Source: Aquarana catesbeiana (lineage: Eukaryota > Chordata > Amphibia > Anura > Ranidae). From it: 64,000 nucleotides of DNA. The first letter of the stretch is position 1. The number at the start of each line of letters is the position of its first letter. A program made the translations under genes and the position numbers. Below, piece after piece: positions 21,596 through 32,911 of this stretch. The notes below the pieces were generated by a model. That model worked only from the letters and a program-made list of their open reading frames with translations, was not told where the DNA came from and made no database searches. Location of the stretch: contig NC_133328.1 in the NCBI RefSeq assembly GCF_042186555.1, forward strand, positions 617,224,092 to 617,288,091. Reading direction: 5' to 3'.

Positions 21596-22733
21596 TAGAG
21601 CTGCACGATTAATCGTTAAGAAACGTTATCGCAATTTTTTTCCCCGTTGCGATCTTGACAAAGCATTTCCTGATTCTTTCTATGCAGAGAATTCTCTCTG
21701 CTCTGCTACAGCCGACAGCCGTCAAAAGAAAGGGGGAAAAAAAAACAGGCCGTCTACCAAGAATCACAACATTCTTTAGCAGTGAAACTTAAGTATAAAC
21801 ATTGTAACAATTTGTCCTTTAGATCAAAGGAATAGACTTTGGTGTGTAAATGAGGGAAGTTTAACCACTTAACACTTAAAGTGGGGTTTCACCCAAAAAA
21901 AAAAAAAAAAAAAACTACATGAAAAATCCTTAAAAAAAAAATACAAAAAAACATTTGGATATTTTTTTTTTTTTATTTACCTCTAAAAGCCTGTTGCTAG
22001 GGGGTCCCTCATAGTCTGCCTCTTCCAGTGCCTGGGCTGGTGACATCACTTCCCCCTCGGCACAGGAAGGGCTCAGCTCTGCTCCCTCCCTCCTGTCAAT
22101 CATCTGGGACCCATTACAGGTCCCAGGTGACTGAGTGGCCAATCGCGGCGCGCGGCGCCGCTCGCGCATGCGTAGTGGGTGCCAGGCTGTGAAGCCACAG
22201 CCTGGCGCCCACAGTTGCAATGCTGGCGCCGCTGAACGGAGGGTGAGACAAGCGGGGCATCGCTGGACCCTGGGACAGGTAAGTATCCAATTAAAAGTCA
22301 GCAGCTGCAGTATTTGTAGCTGCTGACTTTTAATTTTTTTTTTTTTTTTTTTGACTGGGCCTCGGGTGTAACTTCTCTTTAACCTTTTTCTGACATTTGT
22401 TGGTTTCAATTTAAAATCTTTTTTTTTTTTGCTAGAAAATTACCTAAAACACCCAAACGTTATATATATATTTTATTTAGTAGAGACCCTAGAGAATAAA
22501 ATGGTGGTTGTTGCACTATTTTATGTCACACTGTGTTTGCGCAGCAGTCGTTCAAATGCAATTTTTTGGGGAAAAAAATGACACTTTAATGAAGTAAAAA
22601 AAAAAAAAACAGTAAAGTTAACCCAATTTTTTTTTTTGTATAATGTGAAAGATTTTACCCGCGAGAATCGTGATCCTTTTATTCTAAGCAGAAAAATCGT
22701 GATTCTCATTTTGTCCAGAATCGTGCAGCTCTA
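21596..22733. mobile_element. hAT-like element with a nested TTAA element
   Basis: TAGAGCTGCACGATTAATCG at the left and AATCGTGCAGCTCTA at the right. Flanks AGTGAAAG / AGTTTAAG agree at 6 of 8. The nested element M4 (21876-22382) accounts for about 500 bp. No transposase remains in the rest. Confidence 0.75.
21876..22382. mobile_element. TTAA-flanked MITE, copy M4
   Basis: TTAA AGTGGGGTTTCACCC at the left and GGGTGTAACTTCTCT TTAA at the right. It shares a long internal stretch (AATCATCTGGGACCCATTAC, GTAGTGGGTGCCAGGCTGTG) with M5 at 34034, by eye above 90% identical. Interior GC-rich. Confidence 0.85.
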
Positions 22734-23424
22734 AGTTTAAGGCAAAACTTAATTTTCTGCTTTAAACCCAACAGTGAAAACATATTTCCTGCTGGATATA
22801 GAAATGCATTTAACAAAATCAAAATCAGGTTCCCCTGTGCTCTTCATTGTATATCTTCTTTTTTGCCTCCTTGTCTATAACATTCGTCATCTTTTGCAAA
22901 TCTGCTGTCAGCCTATGACGTCCGCATATCCCAGCTCAATAGATTCTTTGTTTGTGTATCAGCTGAATCTCAACAAAAAGCACGTTAAAAGCTAAAAACA
23001 GAAAATCTCTTAATCCGCAGGGGATAAAGCAAAATCAGGAGATTTCCTGTAGCTTCAGGCCTCCCGCATTGGTTTAGACTCAGAGGAAGCTCATCAGGAG
23101 ACACAGGACAAATGTTTGCATTAAAACCGAACTTCAGGCAAACTAAAAACACAGATGACCAAAAAATATATATAATATACAGTATCATAATATTTTATTT
23201 ATAATATATATAATGTATATATTTTACACACAGTATACAGTATAAATAAAATATGATATTATAATATTGTATTATATATAAATACATACAGCAGGTAAAA
23301 TAAGTATTAAACACGTCACCATTTTTCTGGCAAAATGTATATTTCTAAAGGTGCTAATGAAATTTTCAGCACGTCGGTAACAAGCCATGCAATCCATACA
23401 TACAAAGAAACCAAAACAAATAAA
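22734..23424. other. no recognisable gene; AT-rich tract
   Basis: 23160-23290 is AT-rich, with ATATATAATATACAGTAT-like words. No family assignment. Confidence 0.4.
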
Positions 23425-23499
23425 CAGAAGCGTACCTAGAGCATTTGGCACCCAGGGCGATTCCTATATCTGGCAACCCCCCCCCCCCCCAACTTTAAA

Positions 23500-24620
23500 A
23501 TGTAAAAACACCCGACTGTGCCCCCTGCATACCTCTGCACCCCCCAATATCTCTTTGTCACTACTGTGTACCCCCTCTCTACAACTGCACCTCTGGACCC
23601 CTTTACACTACACAGCCGCCCCCCCCCCCCGGTCTGGACCCTTGCTCATTACACAGTCCCCCCCAACTCTGGACCCCTGCACATCACACAGCCCCCCCCC
23701 CCCACAGATCTGAACCCCTGCATATTACACAGCCCCCCCCCCAACTCTGGACCCCTGCACATTACACAACCCCCCCCCCCCCGCACAGCTCTGGACCCCT
23801 GCACATTACACAGCCCCCGCACAGCTCTGAACTCCTGAACATTACACAGCCCCCCCCCCCGCACAGCTCTGGACCCCTGCACATTACACAGCCCCCGCAC
23901 AGCTCTGAACTCCTGAACATTACACAGCCCCCCCCCCCGCACAGCTCTGAACCCCTGCACATTACACAGCCGCCCCCCCAGGTCACGGACCCCTTCACAT
24001 TACACAGCCCCCCGCCAGATTTGGACCCTGCACATTACACAGCCCCCCACCCCAGCTCTGGACCCCTGCACATTACATATTGCCCTCCCGTGCTCTGGAC
24101 CCCTGCACATTACACAGCCCCCCCCACCCCAGCTCTGGACCCTGCACATTACACAGCCCCCCCAGTTCTGAGCTCTGGACCCCCGCACATTACACATTGC
24201 CCCCCCCTCCCTGCCCCCAGTTCTGGACTCCTGCACATTACCCCCCCCCCCAGCTCTGGACCCCTGCATATTACACATCCCGCCCCCCATGTCTGGACCC
24301 CTGCATATTACACATTCCCCCCCCACCCAGCTCTGGACCCCTGCACATTACACATTGCCCACCCTCCCCCCCAGCTCTGGACTCCTGCATATTACACCCC
24401 CCCAGCTCTGGATCCCTGCATATTACACATTCCCCCCCCCACACAGCTCTGGACCCCTGCATATTACACAACCCCCCCCCCCATGTCTGGACCCCAGCAT
24501 ATTACACATCCCCCCAGCTCTGGACCCCTGCATATTACACATTGCCCCCCCCCCAGCTCTGGAACCCTGCACATTACACACAGCCCCCCCCCCCCCCAAG
24601 CTCGGGACCTCTGCACATCT
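23500..24620. repeat. C-rich minisatellite, about 30-50 bp units
   Basis: Units read CAGCTCTGGACCCCTGCACA, TTACACA, then C7-C14. More than 25 units, with homopolymer C tracts of variable length. Long frames on both strands (up to 298 residues) are repeat artefacts with PPP/CMCRG periodicity. Confidence 0.95.
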
Positions 24621-24629
24621 TCCCCCAGA

Positions 24630-25325
24630 CCCCTGCATTGGGTACAGGCAGGTCATGCTGCATTGGGTACAGGCAGGTCACGCTGCATTGGGCACAGGTA
24701 ATGCTGCATTGGGCACAGGTGAGGCTGCATTGGGCACAGGTGGGCAAGGTGAGGCAGTATTGGGCACAGGTGAGGCTGTATTGTGCACGGGCAGGCCACG
24801 CTGCATTGGGCGCAGGTGAGGCTCCATTGGGCACTGGACATGCTGCATTGGGCACAGGCACTGCATTTGGCACAGGTGAGGCTGCATTGGGCACAGGTGG
24901 GCAAGGTGAGGCAGTATTGGGCACAGGTGAGGCTGTATTGTGCACGGGCAGGCCACGCGGCATTGGGCACAGGTGAGGCTGCATTGGGTGCAGGTGAGGC
25001 TGCATTTGGCACTGGATATGCTGCATTGGGCACTGGCAGGTCACGCTGCATTGGGCACTGGCCACGCTGCATTTGGCACTGGCCACGCTGCATTGGGCAC
25101 TGGCCACGCTGCATTGGGCACTCGCCACGCTGCATTGGGCACAGGCCACGCTGCATTGGGCACTGGCCACGCTGCATTGGGCACAGGAGAGGCTGCATTG
25201 GGCACAGGCCACGCTGCATTGGGCACAGGCGAGGCTGTATTGGGCACGGGCAGGCCACGCTGCAATGGGAACATGCAGGCCACATTGGGCACTGGTCACG
25301 CTGCATTGGGCACAGGTGAGGGTGA
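24630..25325. repeat. 21-bp minisatellite, GCTGCATTGGGCACAGGTGAG
   Basis: About 30 units of GCTGCATTGGGCACAGGTGA plus G, with CCAC and GGCAGGTCAC variants. A higher-order segment containing the ATTGTGCACGGGCAGGCCAC variant occurs twice (about 24692-24800 and 24865-24958). The 217-272-residue frames are artefacts of a unit length divisible by three. Confidence 0.95.
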
Positions 25326-25426
25326 TTGAAGCGCCAACACCAGGTGTTTGGAGTATCTTTATCTGTTGATTGTTAAACCTTCTGGAATACATATATTGCT
25401 ATTGTGGTGTAGGATCTGGGCCTTTC

Positions 25427-25457
25427 TTTTTCTTTCTTTCTTTCTTTCTTTCTTTCT
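25427..25457 (+). repeat. (TTTC)n microsatellite
   Basis: About seven TTTC units followed by G8, near the right end of the hAT-like element. Confidence 0.95.
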
Positions 25458-25517
25458 GGGGGGGGAGCCCATACAACATTTTGCTATGGGGCCCTGTGAT
25501 TTCTAGTTACGCCCCTG

Positions 25518-25738
25518 CTCATGACTGAAAAAGGTCTACCGACCAGCTCCTGGTCAGCACTCTTGGCCAATGGCTGAGAGCGCTGACTGGCGTGTTCTGG
25601 TGAGGGGCTATCCTTCTGTCAGAACAGGGGAGATTGCTGTACTAACATTGGATTATTAGTACCGCGGCTCTGACCTGAGCTGTCAGGTTTTTTTTTTTTT
25701 TGAACGAAAAAAAAATGAATAGTGTGTAAGAGGCTTTA
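25518..25738 (+). mobile_element. truncated Harbinger-type MITE (family of copy h)
   Basis: AAAGGTCTACCGACCAGCTC, CCAATGGCTGAGAGCGCTGAC and the terminus GTGTGTAAGAGGCT TTA match the right half of the element at 37920-38432. The left half is missing. Confidence 0.75.
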
Positions 25739-26122
25739 GCTCTGCTGTACAAGGACTCCAAGAGCCTGATATCAAGTCAAATGTCGATATGTACATTGCT
25801 CAGGTACTTACATGAGAAAGTACATTCGATCATGTGCACTCGATCAGCTGAATAAAGAGAGAGTGGGTAATTAGAACTCTTTTTCACATCGAGTTCCTGT
25901 GGAGGGGTACATTTGTGGCACAAGGACAGCTGAAGTGTTCTTAGATAAGCTGACTGTGGACGGCTGCCAGCTCGTGACAGGCTAGAAGTAACAACTCTGT
26001 GGAAGGCAAAGACAGAAGGAGAGCAGCGCCATCTAAGTGCAGCATTATTAAGACATTTTATTATCATTTTTCATTTTTTTTTATTAGATACCTTCTGTCT
26101 TAGGTACTTACATGGCTGTCAT
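25739..26122. other. no recognisable gene
   Basis: Unique-looking; short frames without motifs. Confidence 0.4.
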
Positions 26123-26911
26123 TTAACCACTTCCGATATACATCCTAACTTTGAAGAGGAATATCGTTGTTATGGCAGCAGCTAGCTGCCATAACCCCGG
26201 TATCCTCTTCTTCGGCCGGCGGTCCAGTTTCAGATAATAGTGGTCTCTGCAGCGGATTCGCCGCAAGATCACTTTTATTGGCAGCAGGAGAGGGGTGCCC
26301 TCCGCGCTTACCGAAGCCATCGGTAGCGGCGGAGGCAATCGGATCCTTCTTGGTGTTAGGTATGGAGACGAGTGAGGGGAAGATGGCCCCCACCTGTCTC
26401 CATGCCATTGCAGGGCGGAAGAGACGTCAAATCGTCACTTCCGCCCATAGCTCTTAAAGGTCCATTTTTTTTTTTTTATTATTGCATTTTAGTGTAAATA
26501 TAAGATCTGAGGTCTTTTTGACCCCAGATCTCATATTTAGGAGATTTTTAAGGGTAAAAGTTTGTCGCCATTCCACGAGCAGGTGCAATTTTGAAGTGTG
26601 ACATGTTGGGTATCAGTTTACTCAGCGCAACATTATCTTTCACAATATAAAAATGGGCTAACTTTACTGTTGTCCGATTTTTTAATTAAAAAAAGTGTAT
26701 TATTTCCAAAAAAAAAGAAGTGCGCTTGTAAGACCGCTGCGCAAATATGGTGTGACAGAAAGTATTGCAACTACCGCCATTTTATTCTACAGGGTGTTAG
26801 GAAAAAAATGTATAATGTTTGGCGGTTCTAAGTAATTTTCTGGCAAAAAAAACCTGTTTTTAACTTGTAAACAACAAATCTCAAAAAGAGGCTCGGTCCT
26901 TAAGTGGTTAA
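26123..26911. mobile_element. TTAA-flanked element (CCACTT ends), about 780 bp
   Basis: TTAA CCACTTCCGATATAC at 26123 and CTTAAGTGG TTAA at 26911 give inverted ends and a TTAA duplication. The interior has an inverted pair GACCTCAGATC-type (AAGATCTGAGGTC / GACCCCAGATCTCATAT near 26500-26536) and no transposase. Same class of ends as 38432-39031. Confidence 0.75.
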
Positions 26912-27039
26912 AAAATACCAATAATTTCATATAGTCATTATTAAATAGGAACTGCAGTCTGCTCACATAATTTATAATAAAAACATCATTGCCATTCTGA
27001 AGCTTCTCTCCAACCACTTTGTATATTATTTTATATATA

Positions 27040-27503
27040 CAGTGGAACCTTGAATTACGAGCATAATCCGTTCCAGGAGAATGCTCGTAATCCAAAGTAC
27101 TCGCATACTAAAGCGAGTTTCCCCATTGTCAATGGAAGCGAAAATAATTTGTTCCGCATTGACTTCAATGACATGCAATACCACATGCAGCCGGGGGGGG
27201 GAGGCGCCAGAGAACCTCCGAAATGGCCGGAAAGGCCCGAGGACACCTCGGCTGACCTCGAAAGACACCGTTCCCGAGGTCAGCCGAGCTGCCCTCGGGC
27301 CTTTCCGTGCATTGCCGATCAGCGCCGCTCGGCTCCGGCGCCTCCCCCACCTCAGGCCAAACACGGTACTGCACATGCTTTGGCCTGAATCCTGTTCGTT
27401 TTGCGAGACAACACTCGCAAACCGAGTTACGTTTTTTAAAAATACAATGCTCATATTGCGAAACGCTCCTTAACCGCGTCACTCGCAATCCCAAGTTCCA
27501 CTG
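27040..27503. mobile_element. Tigger-like MITE, 464 bp
   Basis: CAGTGGAACCTTGAATTACG at the left, AATCCCAAGTTCCACTG at the right, flanked by TA on both sides. Internal words ATTACGAGCATAATCCGTTC and AAAGCGAGTTTCCCC are shared with the array-bearing element at 29572. The paired frames on both strands have no domain. Confidence 0.8.
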
Positions 27504-28207
27504 TACTGTGATTCTGTACTTGCCAAATACGCTGCAGAAATCTCCCTCCACTGAGTTTGGCTGCATCCATTTTAACTGTGGGCAGCTGAAGCTGCTGCCT
27601 GTTCACTCCCTGGATTTACACAGACAGGCAGAGGCACACCTCCAGCTCTGCAGCTCTCATTGGCCCTCTTATGACTCATCTCCCCTCCCTTTCCGGCAAA
27701 CTCTTGTGTGAGTGAGAGAGAGAGAGCTGTGCATGATGTCATAAGCCTAGGATAATGACCAGACAGGAAACAGGAAGTGGGCTGTATAAGGGATTTACTG
27801 GCAGAAAAAAAAATGTTTTACTATCCAAAGTTAAAACAACAACAAGGGCAGAAGATTTAATAGATAGGAAGATGAAAAAATGACTGAAGTTCCGCTTTAA
27901 TGTCTACGGAGCTGCATTTATTGGTGTAATTTCTATTCAACTGGACTAGCTTTAAAGTAGAAGTACTGGCAACTTCCCGTCTGATGCTAGAACAAAATCA
28001 GCCATTCAGAAAAAGCCTTGTATTTATATCAATGTATACAAGGCTCCCCCTGACTGGCTAGGGGGGGGGGGGGCACTGTGATGTCATCCTTTTGCTTTTT
28101 CATCTCAACCAATCAGATGCAAAAAAAAAAAAACTGATGTGTTACTGCCATTGATAGACTGTATTATGTTGTTTATGATATTTTTTAATTTTGCCCATAG
28201 TTCCACA
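27504..28207. other. no gene; partial TTAA-element end
   Basis: GAAGTTCCGCT TTAA at 27886-27900 looks like a right end of the AGTGG-type MITEs, without a clear left end. G13 lies at about 28061-28073. Confidence 0.35.
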
Positions 28208-29150
28208 TTAACCAGTTGCTGATCGCCTACCACATATATACTGCAGCAGGTCGGCTCTATTTCACGAAATCACGTACCTGTACGTGATTTTGTTCAAAAG
28301 CCACTGGGGTGGGGGCGTGCGCCGCAAGAGCCGCGGTCACGCGCCAATTGGCTACAGAGACAGAATGGCGGTCTGCCAATGTAAACAAGGCAGACCGCCA
28401 TACTGCTGTCAGGCATGGACACTGTGATCTTGTGTTCCTGCTAATCAGGGATCACTGTGTCCATGCAGTGAGCCCATCCCCCCAACAATAAGAAAGCACA
28501 AACAGAGAGCACACTTAACGCTTTGATCGCCCCTGATGTTAACCCCTTCCTTGCCAGTGTCATTAGTACAATAACAGTGCATATTTTTAGCACTGATTAT
28601 TATTATTATTATACAGGATTTATATAGTGCCAACAGTTTACGCAGCGCTTTACAATATAAAAATTACTGTAATAATGTCACTGGTTCCCAAAAAAGTGTC
28701 ACTTAGGTGTCCGATCTGTCTGCCGCAATGTCGCAGGCCCGCTAAAAATTGCTGATCGCCGCCATTACTATAAATAAATAAAAATGCCATGAATCTATCC
28801 CCTATTTTGTAGACACTATAACTTTTGCGCAAACCAATCAATATACGCTTATTGTTTTTTTTTTTTACCAAAAATATGTAGCAGAATACATATCGGCCTA
28901 AATTGATGAAGAAATTAGACTAAAAAAAAATGTATTGGATGTGTTTTATAGCAGATAGTAAAAAATATTTATTATATTTTTTTAAATTGTCGGTCATTTT
29001 TTGTTTATAGTGCAAAAAAATTAAAACCGCAGAGGAAAATGACATCAATTTTATTTGGGTACAGCGTTGCACGACCGCGCAATTGTCCGTTAAAATAACA
29101 CAGTGCTGTATCGCAAAAATGGCCTGGTCAGGAAGGGGGGTAAAACCTAC
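28208..29150. mobile_element. non-autonomous piggyBac-type element
   Basis: Starts at TTAA (28208-28211) with CCAGTTGCTGATCGCC. From about 28780 to 29145 it is homologous to 48425-48812, the 3' part of an element that carries a piggyBac-type transposase fragment (shared TTTGCGCAAACCAAT, ATATACGCTTATTG, TTGGGTACAGC, CTGGTCAGGAAGGGGG). The right end appears truncated at GGGTAAAA. A palindrome, AAATCACGTACCTGTACGTGATTT, lies at 28267-28290. Confidence 0.65.
28585..28665 (-). repeat. LINE 3' tail-like repeat with (ATT)n, nested
   Basis: ATTATTATTATTAT, then ACAGGATTTATATAGTGCC and TTTACGCAGCGCTTTACAA, the reverse of the tail at 18770. The ATT repeat is the tail side. Confidence 0.6.
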
Positions 29151-29571
29151 AACACCTAATTTTTACAGTGCTTTTTTATAGGTCGTGTGACTCAAAAAAT
29201 GCATCAAAAACACAATACCGGTGCGCTTTTGATGTGATTTTTTGTCACGTTTTTATTGCATTTCAATAGTGAGGTGTGTTTTCGGTGCGTTTTTTTTTTT
29301 TTACTGACTAAATATGCACCCAAATTGTGGCAACGGAAGTGCAAGAACCAGTGTTGAGATGCATTTTTCTTGCGCTTTTTTTTTTTTTTTAACACAAAAG
29401 CACTTCAAAAACTGATCAGTGTGAAAGCAGCCTATTGACCGAAAAGGTGCCGATATTGGGCAAAAATAAATTTCAGATGAATTTAAATTAGTGATAATAA
29501 ATAAAAAGTCGAATATAATACAATCATATATAAAAAAAAAAATATATATATATATTTTAAAAAACTATCTA
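29151..29571. other. no gene; T tracts and AT-rich repeat debris
   Basis: Words such as AAAATGCATCAAAAACAC, GTGCGCTTTTGATG and AGTGTGAAAGCAGCC suggest an old foldback repeat, but I cannot set its ends. Confidence 0.35.
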
Positions 29572-30975
29572 CAGTAATACCGTGGATTACGAGCATAATT
29601 TGTTCCAGAAGCATGCTTGTAACCCAAAGCACTCGTATATCAAAGCGAGTTTCCCCAAGGAATAATGGAAACACAGATGATTCGTTCCACAACCACTGGT
29701 GGTATATGCAGTACTGTATGTGGCCAGAGGTGCGGGGGCGCTGGTGTATGCAGTACTGTATGTGGCCAGAGGTGCGGGGGCGCTGGTGTATGTAGTACTG
29801 TATGTGGCCAGAGGTGTGGGGGCGCTGGTGTATGCAGTACTGTATGTGGCCAGAGGTGCGGGGGCGCTGGTGTATGTAGTACTGTATGTGGCCAGAGGTG
29901 CGGGGGCGCTGGTGTATGCAGTACTGTATGTGGCCAGAGGTGCGGGGGCACTGGTATATGCAGTACTGTATGTGGCTAGAGGTGTGGGGGCGCTGGTGTA
30001 TGCAGTACTGTATGTGGCCAGAGGTGTGGGGACGCTGGTGTATGTAGTAATGTATGTGGCCAGAGGTGCGGGGGCATTGGTGTATGCAATACTGCATGTG
30101 GCCAGAGGCGCGGGGGCGCTGGTGTATGTAGTACTGTATGTGGCCAGAGGCGCGGGGGCGCTGGTGTATGCAGTACTGTACCTGGCCAGAGGTGCGGGGG
30201 TGCTGGTGTATGCAGTACTGTATGTGGCCAGAGGTGCGGGGGCAATGGTGTATGCAGTACTGTACCTGGCCAGAGGTGCAGGGGTGCTGGTGTATGCAGT
30301 ACTGTATGTGGCCAGAGGTGCAGGGGTGCTGGTGTATGCAGTACTGTATGTGGCCAGAGGTGCAGGGGTGCTGGTGTATGCAGTACTGTATGTGGCCAGA
30401 GGCGCGGGGGCGCTGGTGTATGTAGTACTGTATGTGGCCAGAGGCGCGGGGGCGCTGGTGTATGTAGTACTGTATGTGGCCAGAGGCGCGGGGGCGCTGG
30501 TGTATGCAGTACTGTACCTGGCCAGAGGTGCGGGGGTGCTGGTGTATGCAGTACTGTATGTGGCCAGAGGTGCAGGGGTGCTGGTGTATGCAGTACTGTA
30601 TGTGGCCAGAGGTGCAGGGGTGCTGGTGTATGCAGTACTGTATGTGGCCAGAGGTGCAGGGGTGCTGGTGTATGCAGTACTGTATGTGGCCAGAGGTGCG
30701 GGGGCGATGGTGATGCTCGGAGACACTCTGGAACTGTTGAAACTTTTGGGTGCTCCGACGCACATTACGCCCACCCAGCTGGGAGTGTCTCTAAGTTCTT
30801 CAAGAAGCACTGGGAGCAACCAGCACACCTGGACCTCTGGCCACATACGGTAATATATACACCAGAGTCCTGCTAGTCTTGTGAGACAGCACTCGCAAGT
30901 CAGGATTTAAAAAAAAACAGTCTAGTCTTGTGAAACACTCATATAATGCGTTACTGGCAAACCGAGTTATCATTG
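29572..30975. mobile_element. Tigger-like MITE expanded by an internal 42-bp array
   Basis: The left end CAGTAATACCGTGGATTACG after TA and the right end GGCAAACCGAGTTATCATTG before TA frame 1,404 bp. Left flank words (ATTACGAGCATAATTTGTTC, AAAGCGAGTTTCCCC) and right flank words match the 464-bp MITE at 27040, which lacks the array. About 1 kb is therefore internal amplification. Confidence 0.7.
29700..30712 (+). repeat. 42-bp minisatellite, about 24 copies
   Basis: Unit TGTATGCAGTACTGTATGTG then GCCAGAGGTGCGGGGGCGCTGG. Because 42 is a multiple of three and the unit lacks in-frame stops, frames of 384 residues (plus) and 419 and 426 residues (minus) stay open. They code only for 14-residue repeats (VYAVLYVARGAGAL and similar) and are not genes. 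Variant units (TGTAGT, CAGGGGTG, TACCTGG) occur in blocks, showing segmental duplication. Confidence 0.97.
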
Positions 30976-30977
30976 TA

Positions 30978-31052
30978 TTTTGGTTTCGCTTTTCGGCCGA
31001 GTGCATACTGAAGTTTGGTTTTCGGTCCAGAATTTTCATTTCGGTGCATCAC
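30978..31052 (-). mobile_element. hAT-like end fragment
   Basis: Read on the minus strand it begins TAGTGATGCACCGAAATG and continues with TTTCGG-type words, a typical hAT terminus. Only about 75 bp remains, next to the array-bearing MITE. Confidence 0.55.
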
Positions 31053-31325
31053 TAGTTACTTTGCCTAGGCTGAGATGTCATCAGTCCGCTGCTGGCAGGA
31101 AAAGGCATTTATTTATGCCCCCCCACAGTGATCAGACTGCAACATTGTAACTTTGTTGCAACACAACACAAACTGCAGCACGAGCAGGGGCTGATCTGTG
31201 TAGGGCATTTGCAAACACTGCCAAGAAATGCACAGGCACCAGGATTTAGATGGCTGTGTCACTTTTGAGTCTGTAGTTCAGAAAGTAAATGGTGACCTTG
31301 GATCTTGGTTTAAAGACTGCACTGT
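31053..31325 (+). repeat. interspersed repeat shared with 4045-4300
   Basis: The same ordered words as 4045-4300 (GCCTAGGCTGAGATG, CTGCAACATTGTAAC, GGGGCTGATCTGTGT, CACCAGGATTTA, ATGGTGACCTT). Unclassified. Confidence 0.65.
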
Positions 31326-32233
31326 CCTTCTGGATAATGCATCCATTGTCAGGCAACTAGCATTTTCAGAAGGAGATAGCGGCCCCCATATTTATCTCAT
31401 GACAGGATTCCTGTAAGCCTATCAATCTCTTATGGCGGTGTGCAATCCATGCGTTCTTCTTTCTCTTTGTTATGCCGCTTTATAATTGTGTTGAGGAGAA
31501 ATGTCTATACAAGCCGTGCCGAGATTCTATTATTCCCGTCTGTTCTCTAATACATCATTGATTTCCTTCTTCCAGCTCCCCGGCCCCCCCTTGTGTTCAC
31601 ATTCAATTGTCCCCAATTCTGCTCCGGTGGTGCCTACTCTTCCCGTTATCAGCAAGGCTTTGAACTCTTCCATTTCTCGTGTTTACAGCTAAATACAATT
31701 AATTCTTCAAATACAATAAGGACGATTTAAGAAGCAGATAGGAAAAGCGGATTCATTTGGCCTAAATTCTTCTGTATGGTAAGCAGATTGGTTGCTTTTT
31801 GCTTCCAGAATCAATAACGTTATGGCATCTTAGACATCTAAATAGTTTAGAATAAAACAAATATACTGGTCAATCAACAAAAGGATGACAGCAGCAGTTT
31901 GAAGAAGATGCATTTGTCTTAAAAATGTATGTCTGGCCAAAACTTTTTACTTTTGATAAAGTGGGAAAAGAATTAGACACCCTGTCAGATTTTACTGCTA
32001 TTTTGTTATTTGTTTTAATTTTACAAATAAACATTTGATACAGAGTGGGTCCATTTTTTCTTTGCATAGCATACCGGGCTTTACAATAAGAAAGTCCAGC
32101 AGAGTGTGTTTACCTTCTGACTGTCTCTCTGTAATTGAAATTCCATATGGAGAAAAATGATCAAGAGAGAGGGGAAGGTCCTTTTGTATAGATTATCTCT
32201 CTCTCTCATATATATTATATATATATATACATA
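31326..32233. other. no recognisable gene
   Basis: Unique-looking; ends in CTCTCTCT / (AT)n microsatellite at about 32196-32228. Confidence 0.4.
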
Positions 32234-32304
32234 CACTATATTGTCAAAAGTATTGTGACTCCTGCCTTTAAACACCCATGAACTTTAATGGCATCCCAGT
32301 CTAA

Positions 32305-32738
32305 TGCCCCGTACACACGGTCGGACATTGATCGGACATTCCGACAACAAAATCCTAGGATTTTTTCCGACGGATGTTGGCTCAAACTTGTCTTGCATAC
32401 ACACGGTCACACCAAGTTGTCGGAAAATCCGATCGTTCTGAACGCGGTGACGTAAAACACGTACGTCGGGACTATAAACGGGGCTGTAACCAATAGCTTT
32501 CGTCTCTTAATTTATTCTGAGCATGTGTGGCACTTTGTCCGTCGGATTTGTGTACACACTATCGGAATTTCCAACAACGGATTTTGTTGTCGGAAAATTT
32601 TATAGCCTGCTCTCAAACTTTGTGTGTCGGAAAATCCGATGGAAAATGTCCGATGGAGCCCACACACGGTCGGAATTTACGACAACACGCTCCGATCGGA
32701 CATTTTCCATCGGAAAATCCGACCGTATGTACGGGGCA
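32305..32738. mobile_element. PIF/Harbinger-type MITE, 434 bp (copy c)
   Basis: TGCCCCGTACACACGGTCGG / GTATGTACGGGGCA, flanked by TAA (left) and TTA (right). Other Tc1 copies in the window read GTCTTAGTCC across this point, which shows the empty site and supports a 3-bp TWA duplication. Confidence 0.85.
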
Positions 32739-32911
32739 TTAGTCCGTAGGGTTCAATATTGAGTTGGCCCTCCCTTTGCAGCTATAACAGCTTCAACTCC
32801 TCTGGGAAGGCTGTCCACAAGGTTTAGCAGTGTGTCTATGAGAATGTTTGGTCATTCTTCCAGAAACGCATTTGTGGGGTCAGGCACTGATGTTGGATTA
32901 AAAGGCTTGGC

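Larger units (their letters stand above)
23425..25517. mobile_element. hAT-like element filled by two tandem arrays
   Basis: Left end CAGAAGCGTACCTAGAGC. Right end, on the minus strand, CAGGGGCGTAACTAGAAATC. These are matching inverted ends (CAGRRGCGTAMCTAGA). The 2.09 kb between them is almost all tandem repeat. Flanking duplications are not visible, and the right flank is another repeat fragment. This could be an element with internal repeat expansion. Confidence 0.55.

Noticed and set aside
22774..22995. 73-residue membrane-like frame
   Set aside because: Hydrophobic by AT-rich composition; no homologue I recognise, no conserved context.
24021..25392. Frames of 176-298 residues on both strands
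   Set aside because: Translations of C-rich and 21-bp minisatellites; opposite-strand frames are equally long.
27455..27485. GCGAAACGCTCC as a hammerhead core
   Set aside because: It belongs to a Tigger-like MITE; no CUGAUGA box upstream and no helix I.
29483..30853. Frames of 384, 419 and 426 residues on both strands
   Set aside because: They are translations of a 42-bp tandem repeat; a unit divisible by three without stops keeps frames open. No unique domain, signal or splice context.
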